Assembly: GCA_963930655.1 (NCBI GenBank)
Contig: OZ005619.1
Coordinates: 17,631,752-17,695,751, forward strand
Direction of reading: 5' to 3'
Source of the DNA: Myrica gale
Lineage: Eukaryota; Streptophyta; Magnoliopsida; Fagales; Myricaceae
DNA length: 64,000 bases
Shown piece after piece: positions 25,042 through 35,475 of this stretch. The notes beneath the pieces were generated by a model. It had not been told where the DNA came from and made no database searches. It saw only the letters and a program-made list of their open reading frames with translations. The translations under genes and the position numbers were made by a program. Every line of letters begins with the position of its first letter. Within the stretch, counting starts at the first letter, position 1.

Positions 25042-25592
25042 TTTTTTTACCAAGGGTTTTGAGCTTTCCGCATGTACTTTAAACACTTCGCAGGCCCGTG
25101 TTGGGACGCTACTATCTCAACATTGGTGTCGGCCAATTAAGACCAAGGGCCCGAGTACGGAATATTTTATTGGGCCTGGGCTTTCAGATGAGCTAACTGT
25201 ACGGTGGGTTTTTCTAGGTCGCTGTAAACATGAGAATCCTGAAGCTTAAGATGCGCTAAATGAAGAGCAAGTATGGGTGAGGTGCTCTCAGGTTCTTACT
25301 TTTTCCTGCCTGGCAGACTGAACTTGAGCCATGAGAGTGTGTGGTTCGAGTTTCTCTCCAAAAATTGCATTCGCTTTGTTTGTCAGTGCCAGTACCTCAA
25401 GGCCGAGGTGGAAGGACATTGGGAACCTTTCATCATTTCTTGCTTCGACCGGGCCGATACAAAGCCTCGCTGAAATTGCTCTGTTTACTATCCCGGCAAC
25501 GGGGGTGCGAGTGTTGCTTGCTTAATTATCTCACTACAGAGTGACAAAAAATCAGGTCTAAGGTGCTTTCTTATAAATCAAGCAAGTCCCCT
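24775..25592 (+). repeat. Oldest copy of the local duplicated block
   Basis: 24775-24900 ('ccaaatggccaagtcgttcc', 'ggcagcggacggg') matches 36985-37100 and 46725-46820. 25045-25190 ('caacattggtgtcggcc', 'ggaatattttattgggcct') matches 37765-37890 and 47485-47620. 25315-25590 matches 38270-38360 and 38810-38950 piecewise. Divergence is visibly greater than between the other two copies. A (TA)n run of about 14 units lies at 25014-25041. Short open frames here are by-products. Confidence 0.85.
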
Positions 25593-27072
25593 CCGTGGCG
25601 AATCTAGGATATAAAATGAGTGAGGTCGAATTTTTAAGGAAAAATGACCAAAAAAAATTTCAACATAATGTAAAAAATGTCTTAAAATTACAATATCGCA
25701 AATTAAGAACTAAAAACATTAAAAATAATAAAATACAATTACTGTATTATTTGCTAATACTGAGAGATGATAATTGGATCCTACGAAAATTCGACCTTTT
25801 AGGCCCCATCATACCTTTGACCTCTCAATCTGGATATTGATAACTCGTGTCTTGTAAACAATTTATCTATAACAGTTTTTAAAGATTGGTAGCATGTGTC
25901 AGTAACATGTTCCACACCAAGAAATCGTTCAATCACCAATCCACTTTTGTTCACATATCTGAAAACCATTGTCATGTGCTCCTTTACTGAACTATCTCGA
26001 GACTCATCAATCATAAGACAAAAAAATTCATCCCCAATGTCTTTAATGATAGCAAGTGGTCTGTGCTGCACAAGCACTCACCACAAACACATCTCCGCCG
26101 GATTTTGTTCCTTTAGGTCGCCTAAATAGATAACACCAAAAACAATAAATTTCATCCTCTGATACACTATATTCAAATCCTTCCCACATTTCTTCTTGGG
26201 AAAAACACAGCCACGTGGTTGAAAAACACGTTTGATCAAGTACTCCCTATGGACTTGATCCTGAATCCTAGCATTATACGAGTCAATAGATTTACGCAAC
26301 CCTAGGTCAGAAATAATATCATCCGAACTCAACAAAGGGCGAGGTCTTTTCGAACTAGAATCTTCATTAGAAGTAGTAGCCACATTAGGAGTATTAGACG
26401 ACTCCATGCTTCGTGGTTTTTTTTATCAAAAATCTATCCAGTATCTAAAAAGAACAAAACAAAACACTTTAAAATGTCCATCAGCATATGAGGAAGACAA
26501 TTTTTAACACCCATCAATAATTATGGAGTTTGATGCCTATATGAAAATAAAGAATCTTCTTCTGTCAAAAAGTATTGGTGCACTTAACTATTTATCGTTA
26601 AAAAATAGCCTCAGTAATAAATTATATTAATCAAAAATAATATTTTTATACTTTCCTTTCTAATTGGCAAATGATAAATTAGTGAGGAACTACATAATTT
26701 ATGTATTAGTGCAGTTAAAGTGATAATGGACCAGTGAGAGAGACTGCTGAGGCGTGAGGGCTGAGGGAGACACGGAGAGATCGCAGAGTGAGAGAGAGGC
26801 GTGAGTAATTTTTTCTAAAAAATCAGAAGGTGAAACGTCATCATTTCACCCTCTGATTTAAAAAAAAATATTAAGCAAGTAGGTCACACGGACTGGCCAG
26901 TGGGTTCGCCCCTGCTGGCCCAGTCCCGCCCCCACTGACCCTGGAGTAGGCCTGGGCGGCTGGGCCAGTGGGGGCGGGCCTGCTTCTTAATAACCAAAAA
27001 AAAATTTGCAAAATATTTTTGGAGCCAGTGGGGGCGGCCGCCCCCGCCCGCACCCCCTTGGATCCGCCCATG
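25593..27072 (-). mobile_element. hAT transposon, defective, 1480 bp, 8-bp target duplication
   Basis: The exact 8-bp duplication AGTCCCCT flanks it (25585-25592 and 27073-27080). The ends are imperfect inverted repeats: left 'ccgtggcgaatctagg', right 'ccttggatccgcccatg'. They are close to the CAGTGGCGGATC-type ends of plant hAT elements. Inside are transposase fragments on the minus strand and a strongly GC-rich, internally repetitive stretch (26880-27060). It interrupts the duplicated block: flanks 25405-25590 and 27081-27175 are contiguous-type sequence at 38810-39055. Confidence 0.9.
25802..26407 (-). pseudogene. ZMYM1-like hAT transposase fragments
   Basis: The upstream part (26407 to about 26110) begins MESSNTPNV and contains REYLIKRVFQPRGCVFPKKK, the segment preceding the TTF-type zinc finger in plant 'zinc finger MYM-type protein 1-like' transposases. 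The downstream part (26077-25802) contains DIGDEFFCLMIDESRDSS and YVNKSGLVIERFLGVEHV, typical of the DUF4371/RNase-H-like region, and ends at RLRGQRYDGA. The zinc finger region between, and everything after YDGA, is missing, and the two parts do not share a frame. It cannot make an active transposase. Confidence 0.85.
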
Positions 27073-27080
27073 AGTCCCCT

Positions 27081-27699
27081 TAAAACTTGAGCAACTCTGC
27101 AGGTCACAAGATTTGCCCATCGAGATTTCTCAATTGCGCGCGTCGTGGGACAAATGACGGAATTCTTGACATGCGCAGCGTGAGCTCGGTTGCAAACTTG
27201 CAACCTTTAGCCAAACTTATCTAAGTTGTCGACTCATATCCTGGAGCATTAGAGTACTGTTCTTTAAATCGTTGCAGTTGCAGAGCCCTATCAGGATCCA
27301 GTTATAAACTGTCGCATGCAGTACTTCAATCCTGCAGGGTATTCTTGTGTGTCGTTGCAAATATTGAGAGAGAGTGAGAGGGAGAGAGAGAGGTTGCTCA
27401 AGCATGCCCCACCATTGAATGAGCGATTATGTGTGATTGCCAATAATAAGTTGTTTTTCCGATAGAATGAGTTCAAGCATGAGGCCGCACCATTGATGCT
27501 GACCTGGCCAGCATAGCCAAATGCCCCACAGTAGAAGAATACACAAGTTACAACGTCTTTCATGCGCATGATTGGGCGCATACATGCATATCTATTTGCA
27601 TACATATGTATGCAAATAGATATGCATATATCTCTGTATATATATATGGTGGCCGGCTTCTAGTCCATGTAAGAACAAGCTGTAGTTTGCTAGCTAGAA
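27081..27699 (+). repeat. Upstream region of the NF-YB pseudogene, duplicated
   Basis: 27081-27175 matches 38955-39055 ('gtcacaagatttgcccgtcg' type, 'caaatgacggaattcttgac'). 27400-27699 matches the promoter of the intact NF-YB gene at 45040-45327, including 'ggccccaccattgatgctg', 'gattgggcgcatacat' and the TATA-like run. The promoter of the dead copy is therefore still recognisable. Confidence 0.8.
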
Positions 27700-28089
27700 A
27701 TGGTCGATACTTTCGGTGCCAGTACTGCTTCAAATGATGACAATTGCCTCAAGGAGCAATAGCGGTTGTTACCAACGTTGGCAATTGGCCGGATCATGAA
27801 TCAAATTCTTCCGGCCAACGCAAAAGTCTCAAAGGAAGCTAAGGAGATCACGATGCAAGAATGTGTGTCGGAGTTCATTAATTTTGTCACCTGCGAGGCA
27901 TCCGAAAAGTGCCGGAATGAAAGGCGCAAGACTGTCAACGACGACGATGTCTGCTAGGCCCCGAAAACACTAGGTTTTGATGACTATGTCGGGCCTCTGA
28001 GAGGGTATATGCACAGATATAGGGAACTAGAAGTAGATAGAGCGAACAAGACAAGGTTAGGCGGAGCATTGAAAGAGAAGAATGAAAGG
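27700..28089 (+). pseudogene. NF-YB pseudogene with two in-frame stops
   Basis: ATG at 27700 opens MVDTFGAST..., collinear with the intact gene at 45328. Codon 21 is TAG (27760-27762; GAG in the intact gene) and codon 86 is TAG (27955-27957; TGG in the intact gene). Other changes are PIANVGR to PTLAIGR and two extra codons (STAS, KEITMQ). A single-base deletion near 28046 breaks the frame in the tail. The core [18 protein letters not shown] and GFDDY remain legible. The 3' end is cut by the Pack-MULE at 28090. The rest of its 3' flank reappears at about 30139-30330. Confidence 0.95.
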
Positions 28090-29227
28090 GGATCGGATTC
28101 GGAGTTAAGTTACTGGGTGCAAAAGGTGGTAAGAGAGGGCTGAGATTTTAAATCTCAGCTCCGACGCTCACGATATGGACATCTCATTTAATGAGGTCGG
28201 AGGGGAAAAAATTCGGCTCGGCTAAAGTCAGTTCGCTTATTATTTTTATCTTTCATTTTTCTTATCCGACACGCAAGAGAGTTGGCGTATTACTTTTCTC
28301 TCCATTTCTCCTGCAACATTCTGCCACAAGCCGACTTTTTTTTTTTCTTTTCATTTTCTCTGCAAGTCCACTTTCTAACCCTCATTTCTTCTCGACTTGA
28401 ACATTCTCACTTGAAAGCCTCACCTCCCACCTCATTTCCCATGCACTTGCACTTCTTCTCCCACAGAAAATTATGCTTGCAACAATGCATACTCCCTCTC
28501 AGCATCTAACCATTGAAGACGACTCTGTTATTCTCTTCTCGACTTCTGATTCCCCAGAAGAGTCGACTAGCCCTTCCTCTTCCTTCTATCACTCGCCACA
28601 ACCACCACCAAAAAAATCCAAAACATATTGCAAACTAGCAGTGAAAAATCTTTCCTACTCGATCCGGGCACATAGGTCGCTCGCCAGTTCCTTCTGTCCC
28701 TTGGTCCCTTTGTTGCTAGAAGTTCAAAATTTTTGCCATTGTTGGCCCCGGTGACACTGGAAAATCCACTTTGCTCAGAATAATATCAAGAAGGGTCAAG
28801 GGAAAAGGACAAAAAAAAACAAAAAACAAAAGAACAAAACCTAAGCAAAGGTTACCGAATGTCCAGCGAGTTTGTACAGGGGCTAATTTTGATTTGTGAA
28901 CAAGAAAAGGCATGGCGCGCCATAGAAAAAGTCTGCATCAAAGAAACCTTTCACACCATAAACCCACGGCTTGTTGCAGAAGATTGCAGGGAAAATGGAA
29001 AGAAGATGCGTCCACTCTTGCGTGTTGCGGAAGATATATTAGGAGAATCGAAAGAAAAAAACATTTTTAGCCGACTGTGTGTGTTTAGCCAAGCCGACTT
29101 TTGTGGCTTCATTTCCCCTCCCACCTCATTAAATGAGGTGTCATATCGTGAGCTTTAGAGATGAGATTTAAAAATCTCAGCCTCTTACCATCTTTCGCAA
29201 CCAGTAACTTAACACCGAATCCGATCC
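28090..29227 (+). mobile_element. Pack-MULE (Mutator-like element), 1138 bp, long inverted repeats
   Basis: The left end (28090 to about 28207, starting GGATCGGATTCGG) is the reverse complement of the right end (about 29109-29227, ending CCGAATCCGATCC) with few mismatches over roughly 115 bp. TGAAAGG abuts both ends (28083-28089 and 29228-29234), a likely shortened or degraded target duplication. It has no transposase and carries a host gene fragment. It inserted just past the codon corresponding to the NF-YB stop. Long TIRs plus captured gene sequence define Pack-MULEs. Confidence 0.88.
28473..28820 (+). pseudogene. ABCG (WBC) half-transporter N-terminal fragment captured in the Pack-MULE
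   Basis: The frame from 28473 gives a Ser/Pro-rich N-terminus and then KLAVKNLSYSIRAHRSL, the typical lead-in of plant ABCG half-transporters. Near 28710 the frame shifts. In the new frame (about 28727-28801) the sequence reads KIFAIVGPGDTGKSTLLRII, a Walker A loop (GPGDTGKST) in the usual ABCG setting. After RVKGKGQ the similarity ends. There is no signature motif, no Walker B and no membrane domain, so it is a non-functional captured fragment. Which ABCG member donated it cannot be decided by eye. Confidence 0.75.
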
Positions 29228-29578
29228 TGAAAGGCAGAGACCTTGCGCTTACACTGCAATAACACCGGCCCTCGTGACCTCTCTTCGGGCTCGTTTTCAT
29301 CCACGATGACCTGGACGTTGTACGTCGACTTGATTCCTCTAACCTGCGAGCCTCAAACCTTACAGGTGCAGAGATATACTCAGTACAATTTTCTGGCGAA
29401 CTGATGCCATGGGCTTTAAGCTTTAACCAAAGATAGTTTTTCCCCATGTTCGAAAGTAAGTACCAAGTCCAAAACATAGCTACACAAACAGTTGCCAATG
29501 GGGTCTTCCTAATTTTTTCCTCCATGAGACCAAACCAAGGTCTACTTTAAATATTGAGGAGATTTTTAGGCTATATTT
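29228..29578 (-). pseudogene. Unrecognised coding-like fragment
   Basis: On the minus strand, one frame of 29230-29345 reads KSTYNVQVIVDENEPEER and then SRGPVLLQCKRK, while another frame of the same DNA is open from 29525. The composition is that of coding DNA and both frames lack a start context. It lies between the Pack-MULE end and a MITE, so it may be a fragment carried here by another element. I do not recognise the family. Confidence 0.3.
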
Positions 29579-29818
29579 GCTTAAGTTCTCAAAATTTTTT
29601 CAAAAACTTCTCACTTACTTTTTTATCAATTCTAATACATTTTCACCGATCTCAATAATTTTTTTTCATTAATTTCAATACATTTTCACCAATCTTAATA
29701 ACTTTTTATAAATTTCAACAACTTTTAACTAACTTTTCACCAATCTCAAGAGAATCTACACTATTTCCAAAAAAACACAAAAATAAAAACTGTTTTGAGA
29801 ACTAAATCAAACATGATC
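29579..29818 (-). mobile_element. PIF/Harbinger-like MITE (family A), 240 bp, TTA duplication
   Basis: The left end 'ggctatatttgctt' and right end 'aaatcaaacatgatc' are inverted repeats, each flanked by TTA (29576-29578 and 29819-29821). The body is collinear with 107-350 and the reverse complement of 46829-47026. Confidence 0.8.
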
Positions 29819-30808
29819 TTAATATCCGAAATAAAAAGAGAAGTCGGAGTATGATCGACGAGGTTTTAAAGGTGGCCAACTTTTCTCTTGGTTCTGACGA
29901 GATTCCAGCGAACAGAGGAGAGGAGAGAGAGAGACAGGGGCAATGAAGGTAAACGGTCGTGGGAAAGAAGTTTTTTTTTTCCTTAAAGTCGGAAAGAAGG
30001 TAACTTGCGCGGAGAAAGAATGAAAAAAAGGAATTTTAGAGCCAATAAGTCATATTAACTTTTCTATTCATTAGCAGAGGTGGACTTGGGGAAATTATAT
30101 TAACCGTTGATTTACTTCTTTTTTTTTTTTAATAAGAAATCAGACTGTAGCTAGTCCAGGAAATTAAGTCAATGTGATTGAAAGGAGTAAATAGCGATAC
30201 AAGCCTTTTTTTTAACGTTTTCAAAGATAAATCGTCAGTATCTTGATTTCTGTTTTTTCTAACCTCATTTCCAACTATAATCAAGAAGATTATTTATGTT
30301 ATAAATAAAAATTTAGATTGAAAAAATTATTTATATTAAATAAGGGAGATAAGAAATAAATGAGACACAAAATTTAAGTGGTTCGGTTCGTAAACCTACA
30401 TTCACTAGAAAGTTAAACTGAGCTAATTGGTTTTCTCACTTATATTTTTTATGAAATTAATGAAAATTTATTTATAAATCTTTAAATACAATAATTTACA
30501 TTACTTTAACAATGGAGGACTCAACTTTAATAATTTCAATACAATAATTTTTTAATAATTTATATATGCTGCGAGCTTTATTACGCCTCTTTTACCTGCA
30601 TCTTGGCCTTCATTTCTGAATTTTACTAATATTGCGATCTCTGCTCTTGTTTGGATGCCAGGATCGCGCTACTGTGGACACTAAACATATTCAGTTATGA
30701 AGTCCCCGGCGTGCTTATAAAAAAAAACTCCCGGCATGATTGTCTTTGTTGGTAAAATTTTAATAAAATTTTAAATTGTGTTTGAAAAAAACTTTGTTAA
30801 AATTTTTA
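29819..30808 (+). repeat. Displaced 3' flank of the NF-YB pseudogene, plus remnants
   Basis: 30139-30330 ('gtcaatgtgattgaaaggag', 'taaatcgtcagtatcttg', 'ccaactataatcaagaag') matches the 3' flank of the intact NF-YB (45755-45860) and of the truncated copy (48125-48262). 30580-30720 ('gaagtccccggc') matches 48270-48360 plus 49110-49180. The NF-YB unit thus continues on the far side of the Pack-MULE. Confidence 0.75.
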
Positions 30809-31397
30809 GGGTTAAATACTTAAATGCATGTCATGCCCCCGTGGTATGAAGTAATAACAAATATGCCCCTGAGGTAAACAAAGTCTTTTTCATACCCATG
30901 AGGTAAACATTCAGGAGCAAATATGCCCTTCCGTTATGTGCCGTTTGAAACACTAACGGTAAATGCTGACGTGTCAAAATTAGACACGCCAGCACCAATC
31001 ACAAATCGACACGTGACATTTTTATTTTTTATTTTTAAAAAAATGAGAACCCCTTCGAGCGTCGAAGGGAGCCCTTCGCCGCCGCGGCTCCCCTGCTCAG
31101 GGGTGGCCGGTAGGGTGCCACCTCGGCGACGGGGGAGCCCACTCGCGGGGGTGGCTCGCAGCGGCGAAGGGGTTCTTTTTTTTTTTTTTTTTAAATGTCA
31201 CGTGTCGATTAATGATTGGTGCTGACGTGTCTAATTTTGACACGTCAGCATTTACCGTTTGTGTTTCAAACGGCACATAACGGAAGGACATATTTACTTC
31301 TGAATGTTTACCTCAGGAGTATGAAAAAGACTTTGTTTAACTCAAGGACATATTTAATATTACCACATACCACATAGGCATGACATGTATTTAACCC
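30809..31397. mobile_element. Long foldback MITE, about 589 bp
   Basis: The left arm from 'gggttaaatac' and the right arm ending 'gtatttaaccc' are inverted repeats of more than 200 bp each. Each carries 'atgccgtttgaaac' / 'gtttcaaacggcac' and 'gctgacgtgtcaaaattag' / 'ctaattttgacacgtcagc'. The centre (31040-31165) is GC-rich ('ccccttcgagcgtcgaaggg' type). The two opposing open frames are the two arms read in opposite directions. Confidence 0.92.
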
Positions 31398-31523
31398 AAA
31401 TTATTATTTAGCAAGCCCCGTGTCTAGATGTCGACCAGAGGTTAAAGTAGTTTTCAAGGTCGATGATTTTTTAAAGCTACAACGTCGGACTTGGGACCAC
31501 ATCTCAGTGGCCAAAGCACCTAA

Positions 31524-31721
31524 GGGTGTGTTTGTGTTGTAAAATTTTAGTGTTGTTAAAATTTTAGGTATTGAGTTTAGTGAAAAAGTGAAGAGAGATG
31601 TAATTTTTTATATTTTTTGTAGTGAATAGTAGTGATTTGATGGGGAAAGAAAGATTATATTGTAATATTTTATTGTGTTAAAATTTTAGAGTGTGTAAAA
31701 TTTTAGGACGCAAACGCAGCC
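31524..31721 (+). mobile_element. PIF/Harbinger-like MITE (family C), 198 bp, TAA duplication
   Basis: Ends 'gggtgtgtttgtg' and 'caaacgcagcc' are inverted repeats, each flanked by TAA (31521-31523, 31722-31724). The body has 'taaaattttaggtattgag' and 'gtgaaaaagtgaagagag'. Related copies are at 58920-59115 and 61526-61726, and reversed at 60872-61028. Confidence 0.85.
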
Positions 31722-32640
31722 TAATTACAATACTGCATGTCAAACAAAAACCATGAATAAAAAAAAGGACGAAAACCCATCAATCAAATCGGATCACATT
31801 GACTGCATCAGGCCAGCTGGCCCTTCCTAGTTACATGAAGACAAATTAATTGCTTTTTTAAAAAAAAGATAGACAGAGGTCGGGATCAGTACTCAGGGCT
31901 TCCAAATATATATAGCTCCTCAAATCGCGAGGTTTTGAATTTGGAATTCCTTGGTTGTTCTCCCTGTCGAAGGATGAGAGACTAAAACCTAGAAAACATC
32001 CACCACTTCAATATTTTGGCGGTTTCTCTTATCTTTTGGGTTTCTTAGCCCTTCCAAATCAGGTTTCTCTCTCCATCTGAGATTTAGTTTATGCTTTGTA
32101 TCTGCCTTTGTACAATCTAGATCTCTTCCTTCTGCAGATAAGTGTATGTTTGATTGATTGTTTGCCAATTCGGAGCCGAAATTCAGAGCTCCGATTGGAA
32201 GGATGTATTTGCCGTTTGTCGTTTTTTGTTTAATTTGTATTATTATTATTACCCTTTTGAAGTCTGATTTTGTTTGGTTTTGGAGTTTTGATCTAATATT
32301 TCGTTTGGTTAACCTCGGAAAACAACATTAATTGCAAATTTCTGCATTAATTAGCTCTTTCGAACTTTGTCTAGTTGTGAGTGGTGATTTTCATTAGCAT
32401 GTCCATATTACTGACCTTCTTGTTTTGTTGGAGTAATTAGGGTACGTATGTACCGTGGCAGCTATGAAGAATTGAGATTGGAAATGTGTAATTGTATTAA
32501 CGTGTGTTGCTCTGTTACATAGCTCTGTTAATATACAGACTGGGAGAAAAAGAAAATAGTTAACAAACTACTTGCTAACTTAATCTGTAACTAACTTAAC
32601 TACAGCTCAGCAAATGCTGTTAGCTAATAGCAGTAAGACG
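31722..32640 (+). promoter_or_regulatory. Upstream and leader region of the truncated cullin gene
   Basis: 31880-32010 ('tccaaatatatatagctcct', 'actaaaacctag') matches 49440-49560, showing this region was duplicated too. 32030-32160 ('cccttccaaatcaggtttct', 'caatctagatctcttcc') matches the cullin-1 leader at 62720-62830. There, 'CTTCTG|GTAAGT' (62817) is a good leader-intron donor. Here the same place reads 'cttctgcagataagt', so that donor is lost. Confidence 0.65.
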
Positions 32641-33062
32641 ATGAGCGAGAGGAAGTTCATTGATTTAGAGGAAGGATGGGAGGTCATCCAGGAGGGGATC
32701 ACAAAGCTGAAGAACATTCTTGATCAGGGGCTCATGCCTCAGAGGCAGTACAGCTCTGAGGAGTACATGATGCTCTACACGTACGTATCCATATATATAT
32801 TATTCTCATGATTGTAGCTTGCCCCAATTAGTTTGCTGCAGACGGTCATGATCCTATTAATTAATTTCCTTTATTTTATGTACAGAACCATCTATAACAT
32901 GGCTACACAGAAGCCGCCTCATAATTACTGCCGACAGCTCTATCGTAAGTACCGAGAATCATTTGAAGAGTACATAACTTCATCGGTGAGAAACAATATC
33001 TATAACATGGGTAAATATGTGTAATTTCATGTATTATTGTTCTTCATTATGTTTGAATTAGC

Positions 33063-33066
<4 letters not shown>

Positions 33067-33097
<31 letters not shown>
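33067..33097. repeat. (AT)n microsatellite in cullin-copy intron 2
   Basis: About 15 TA units. Similar long TA runs are at 25014-25041, 33888-33906, 38650-38688 and 57398-57424. Confidence 0.85.
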
Positions 33098-33100
<3 letters not shown>

Positions 33101-33117
33101 CTGTTTTATAGACATAG

Positions 33118-33502
33118 AGGATGTTTGGATAGCATGCAAATATATATTAAAATTTTTAGAAATTTTTTCAAAAACTCAAGTTTTCTACAACCAAACATCA
33201 AAATCTCAAAAAATTTACACAAATTTCAACATTTTTTTCCACACCAATTTCAATACTTTTTCCATCAAATGTTAGCTCTCTTAATTACTTTTAAATGAAC
33301 TTCATTACTTTTTCATTAAAAAAATTGTATCAAATATTCTCTCTTCTTACTTTGTAACAAACTCCAATAAAAATCATTCTACTATATATCAAACATTGTT
33401 CAACTTTTTTCACAAACTCCTATTAAAAGTAATCAAAACTCAAAAAATTTCTCTAACAAACTCAAAATTCTTAAAATTTTTACTTGCCAAACATTATGGG
33501 TG
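33118..33502. mobile_element. MITE in cullin-copy intron 2
   Basis: The stretch begins 'ggatgtttggatagcatgc' and ends 'cttgccaaacattatg', inverted-repeat ends. Inside are T/A-rich phrases such as 'ccaaacatcaaaatctc'. It is absent from the corresponding intron start of the intact cullin at 63662 onward, as far as the window shows. Confidence 0.6.
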
Positions 33503-34664
33503 CCACAGTATTATTCAATGGCGTTATACATTACGAATGAAAGAATGGATTTGGTGTTCAAATTAAGAAACGGCCTTTCAATGGAGTTTTAGTTGTAAAT
33601 GTGCAGGGTGTATATATATTAGGCATTCTCTTGCACTCGACTTTTATACGAGCTCCTTGTGCTATACAGGTATTGCCATCAATAAGAGAAAAGCATGATG
33701 ATGAATTTATGTTGAGAGAGCTTGTGAAAAGATGGGTAAACCATAAAGTTATGGTTCGATGGCTTTCTCATTTCTTCTTTTCTGTCGAACAACGTCTTCT
33801 TTCTCAGAACCCCAATCGACATGGTGGCGTTGTTCTTCCTTCCCTCAATGAAGTGGGACTTACTTGCTTCCGTGATCTGGTATGTATATATATATATATA
33901 TATATATGTGTGCGCGCGCGCATGGTGGCCACAGGCTAAACCCTCTTATATATAATGGTTCTTTCTTATTTCAAGTTGTACAAATAGATCATTCCTCTTT
34001 TCCTTCCTCGTGATTACAGACAGCTAGCTCACTTCATATTCCAACAAATCCAACTCAATATGTGATCTCTTTCTTTGTACGATATACGTACCCTATAGTA
34101 ATACATGATGAGATCGGATTTTATTCTGATTTCAGGTCTACCAGGAGTTAAATGGAAAAGTACGGGATGTTGTAATTTCTCTGGTATGTTTGCATGCATG
34201 CATTTTGCGCGCTTATCTTACGGACCACACTTGTATAGTTCTGAACAATATTAAGTTTACTTGAACCTGGTCTTTCCATGTATTATTAGATTGATCAAGA
34301 GCGTGAGGGAGAGCAGATCGATCGAGCTCTGTTGAAGAGTGTTTTAGATATATTTGTGGAGATTGGAATGGGGCAAATGGATCAGTACGAAAATGACTTT
34401 GAGGCGGCGATGCTTGAGGACACTGCTGCTTATTATTCTCGGAAAGCTTCTGTCTGGATTCTAGAAGTTTCTTGTCCAGATTATAAGAACAAGGTAAACT
34501 TTATATTTTTTGCAAATTTATTTGGCAACAGCATATATATACATATATATAATTTCCTATATGCTGAATGCATGATGCTAATTACTTCTATTGGTAATTC
34601 CAGGCTGAGGAGTGCTTGAAACGGGAGAAAGAGAGGGTGTCTCATTACTTGCATTCTAGTACTG

Positions 34665-35475
34665 AGCCAAAGCTACTGGAGGTTTATACTTGCTTTCTTT
34701 TTTATTCTTTAATCTTCTTTTCACTCATGGAATCTAGTTTTTGGCAAGGTAAATCTCTTTACACAACCTTTCTTTAGACCGATGTATACTCTTTAATCTT
34801 CTTTTCATCCATTGAATCCTACTTTTTGGCAAGGTAAATCTCTTTGCACAACCTTTCTTTAGACCGAAGTTTTTTGAGCCAGAGCTACTGGAGGTGCATA
34901 CTTGCTTTCTTTTTTATTCTTTAATCTTCTTTTCACCCATGGAATCCTACTTTTTGGCATGGTAAATCTCTTTGCACAACCTTTCTTTAGACATAATTTT
35001 TTGAGCCAAAGCTATTGGAGGTGCATACTTGCTTTCTTTTTTATTCTTTAATCTTCTTTTCACCCATGGAATCCTACTTTTTGGTAAGGTAAATCTCTTT
35101 GCACAACCTTTCTTTAGACCAAAATTTTTTGAGCCGGGCATGCTCGTTTACCAGTTTTTTTTAGTATTTGCATTCTACTTTTATATTTACAATCTAAACA
35201 TCACAAAACACACATATTCCAATACAACACTTTATTACCTTTTTTACAAACATCAATCTATTTTAACAACTTTTGCGTGCATGTCAATACAACTTTAACA
35301 TCACCTAAATATTCACAATTTTATCAGAATCCTACAAATTTCTTCCAAACGAACATCCTCCAAAGCTATTGGAGGTGTATACTTGCTTTCTTTTTTATTC
35401 TTTAATCTTCTTTTCACCCATGAAATCCTACTTTTTAGCAAGGTAAATCTCTTTGCACAACTTTTCTTTAGACCT
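34665..35475 (+). repeat. Tandem array of an exon end plus 5' splice site in cullin-copy intron 6
   Basis: The phrase 'gagccaaagctactggag|gt' (exon 6 end and donor at 34682), followed by 'tatacttgctttctttttta' and 'ggtaaatctctttgcacaac', recurs. Copies begin near 34875, 34999 and 35357, with a partial one near 34783. Each repeat recreates a possible donor after a Leu-Glu codon pair. The array is interrupted by a separate insertion at about 35136-35355 whose ends ('catgctcgttta' and 'ccaaacgaacatcc') form an inverted repeat. Confidence 0.85.

Noticed and set aside
30923-31291. Opposing open frames with the same N-terminal peptide
   Set aside because: They are the two arms of one foldback element read from opposite strands.
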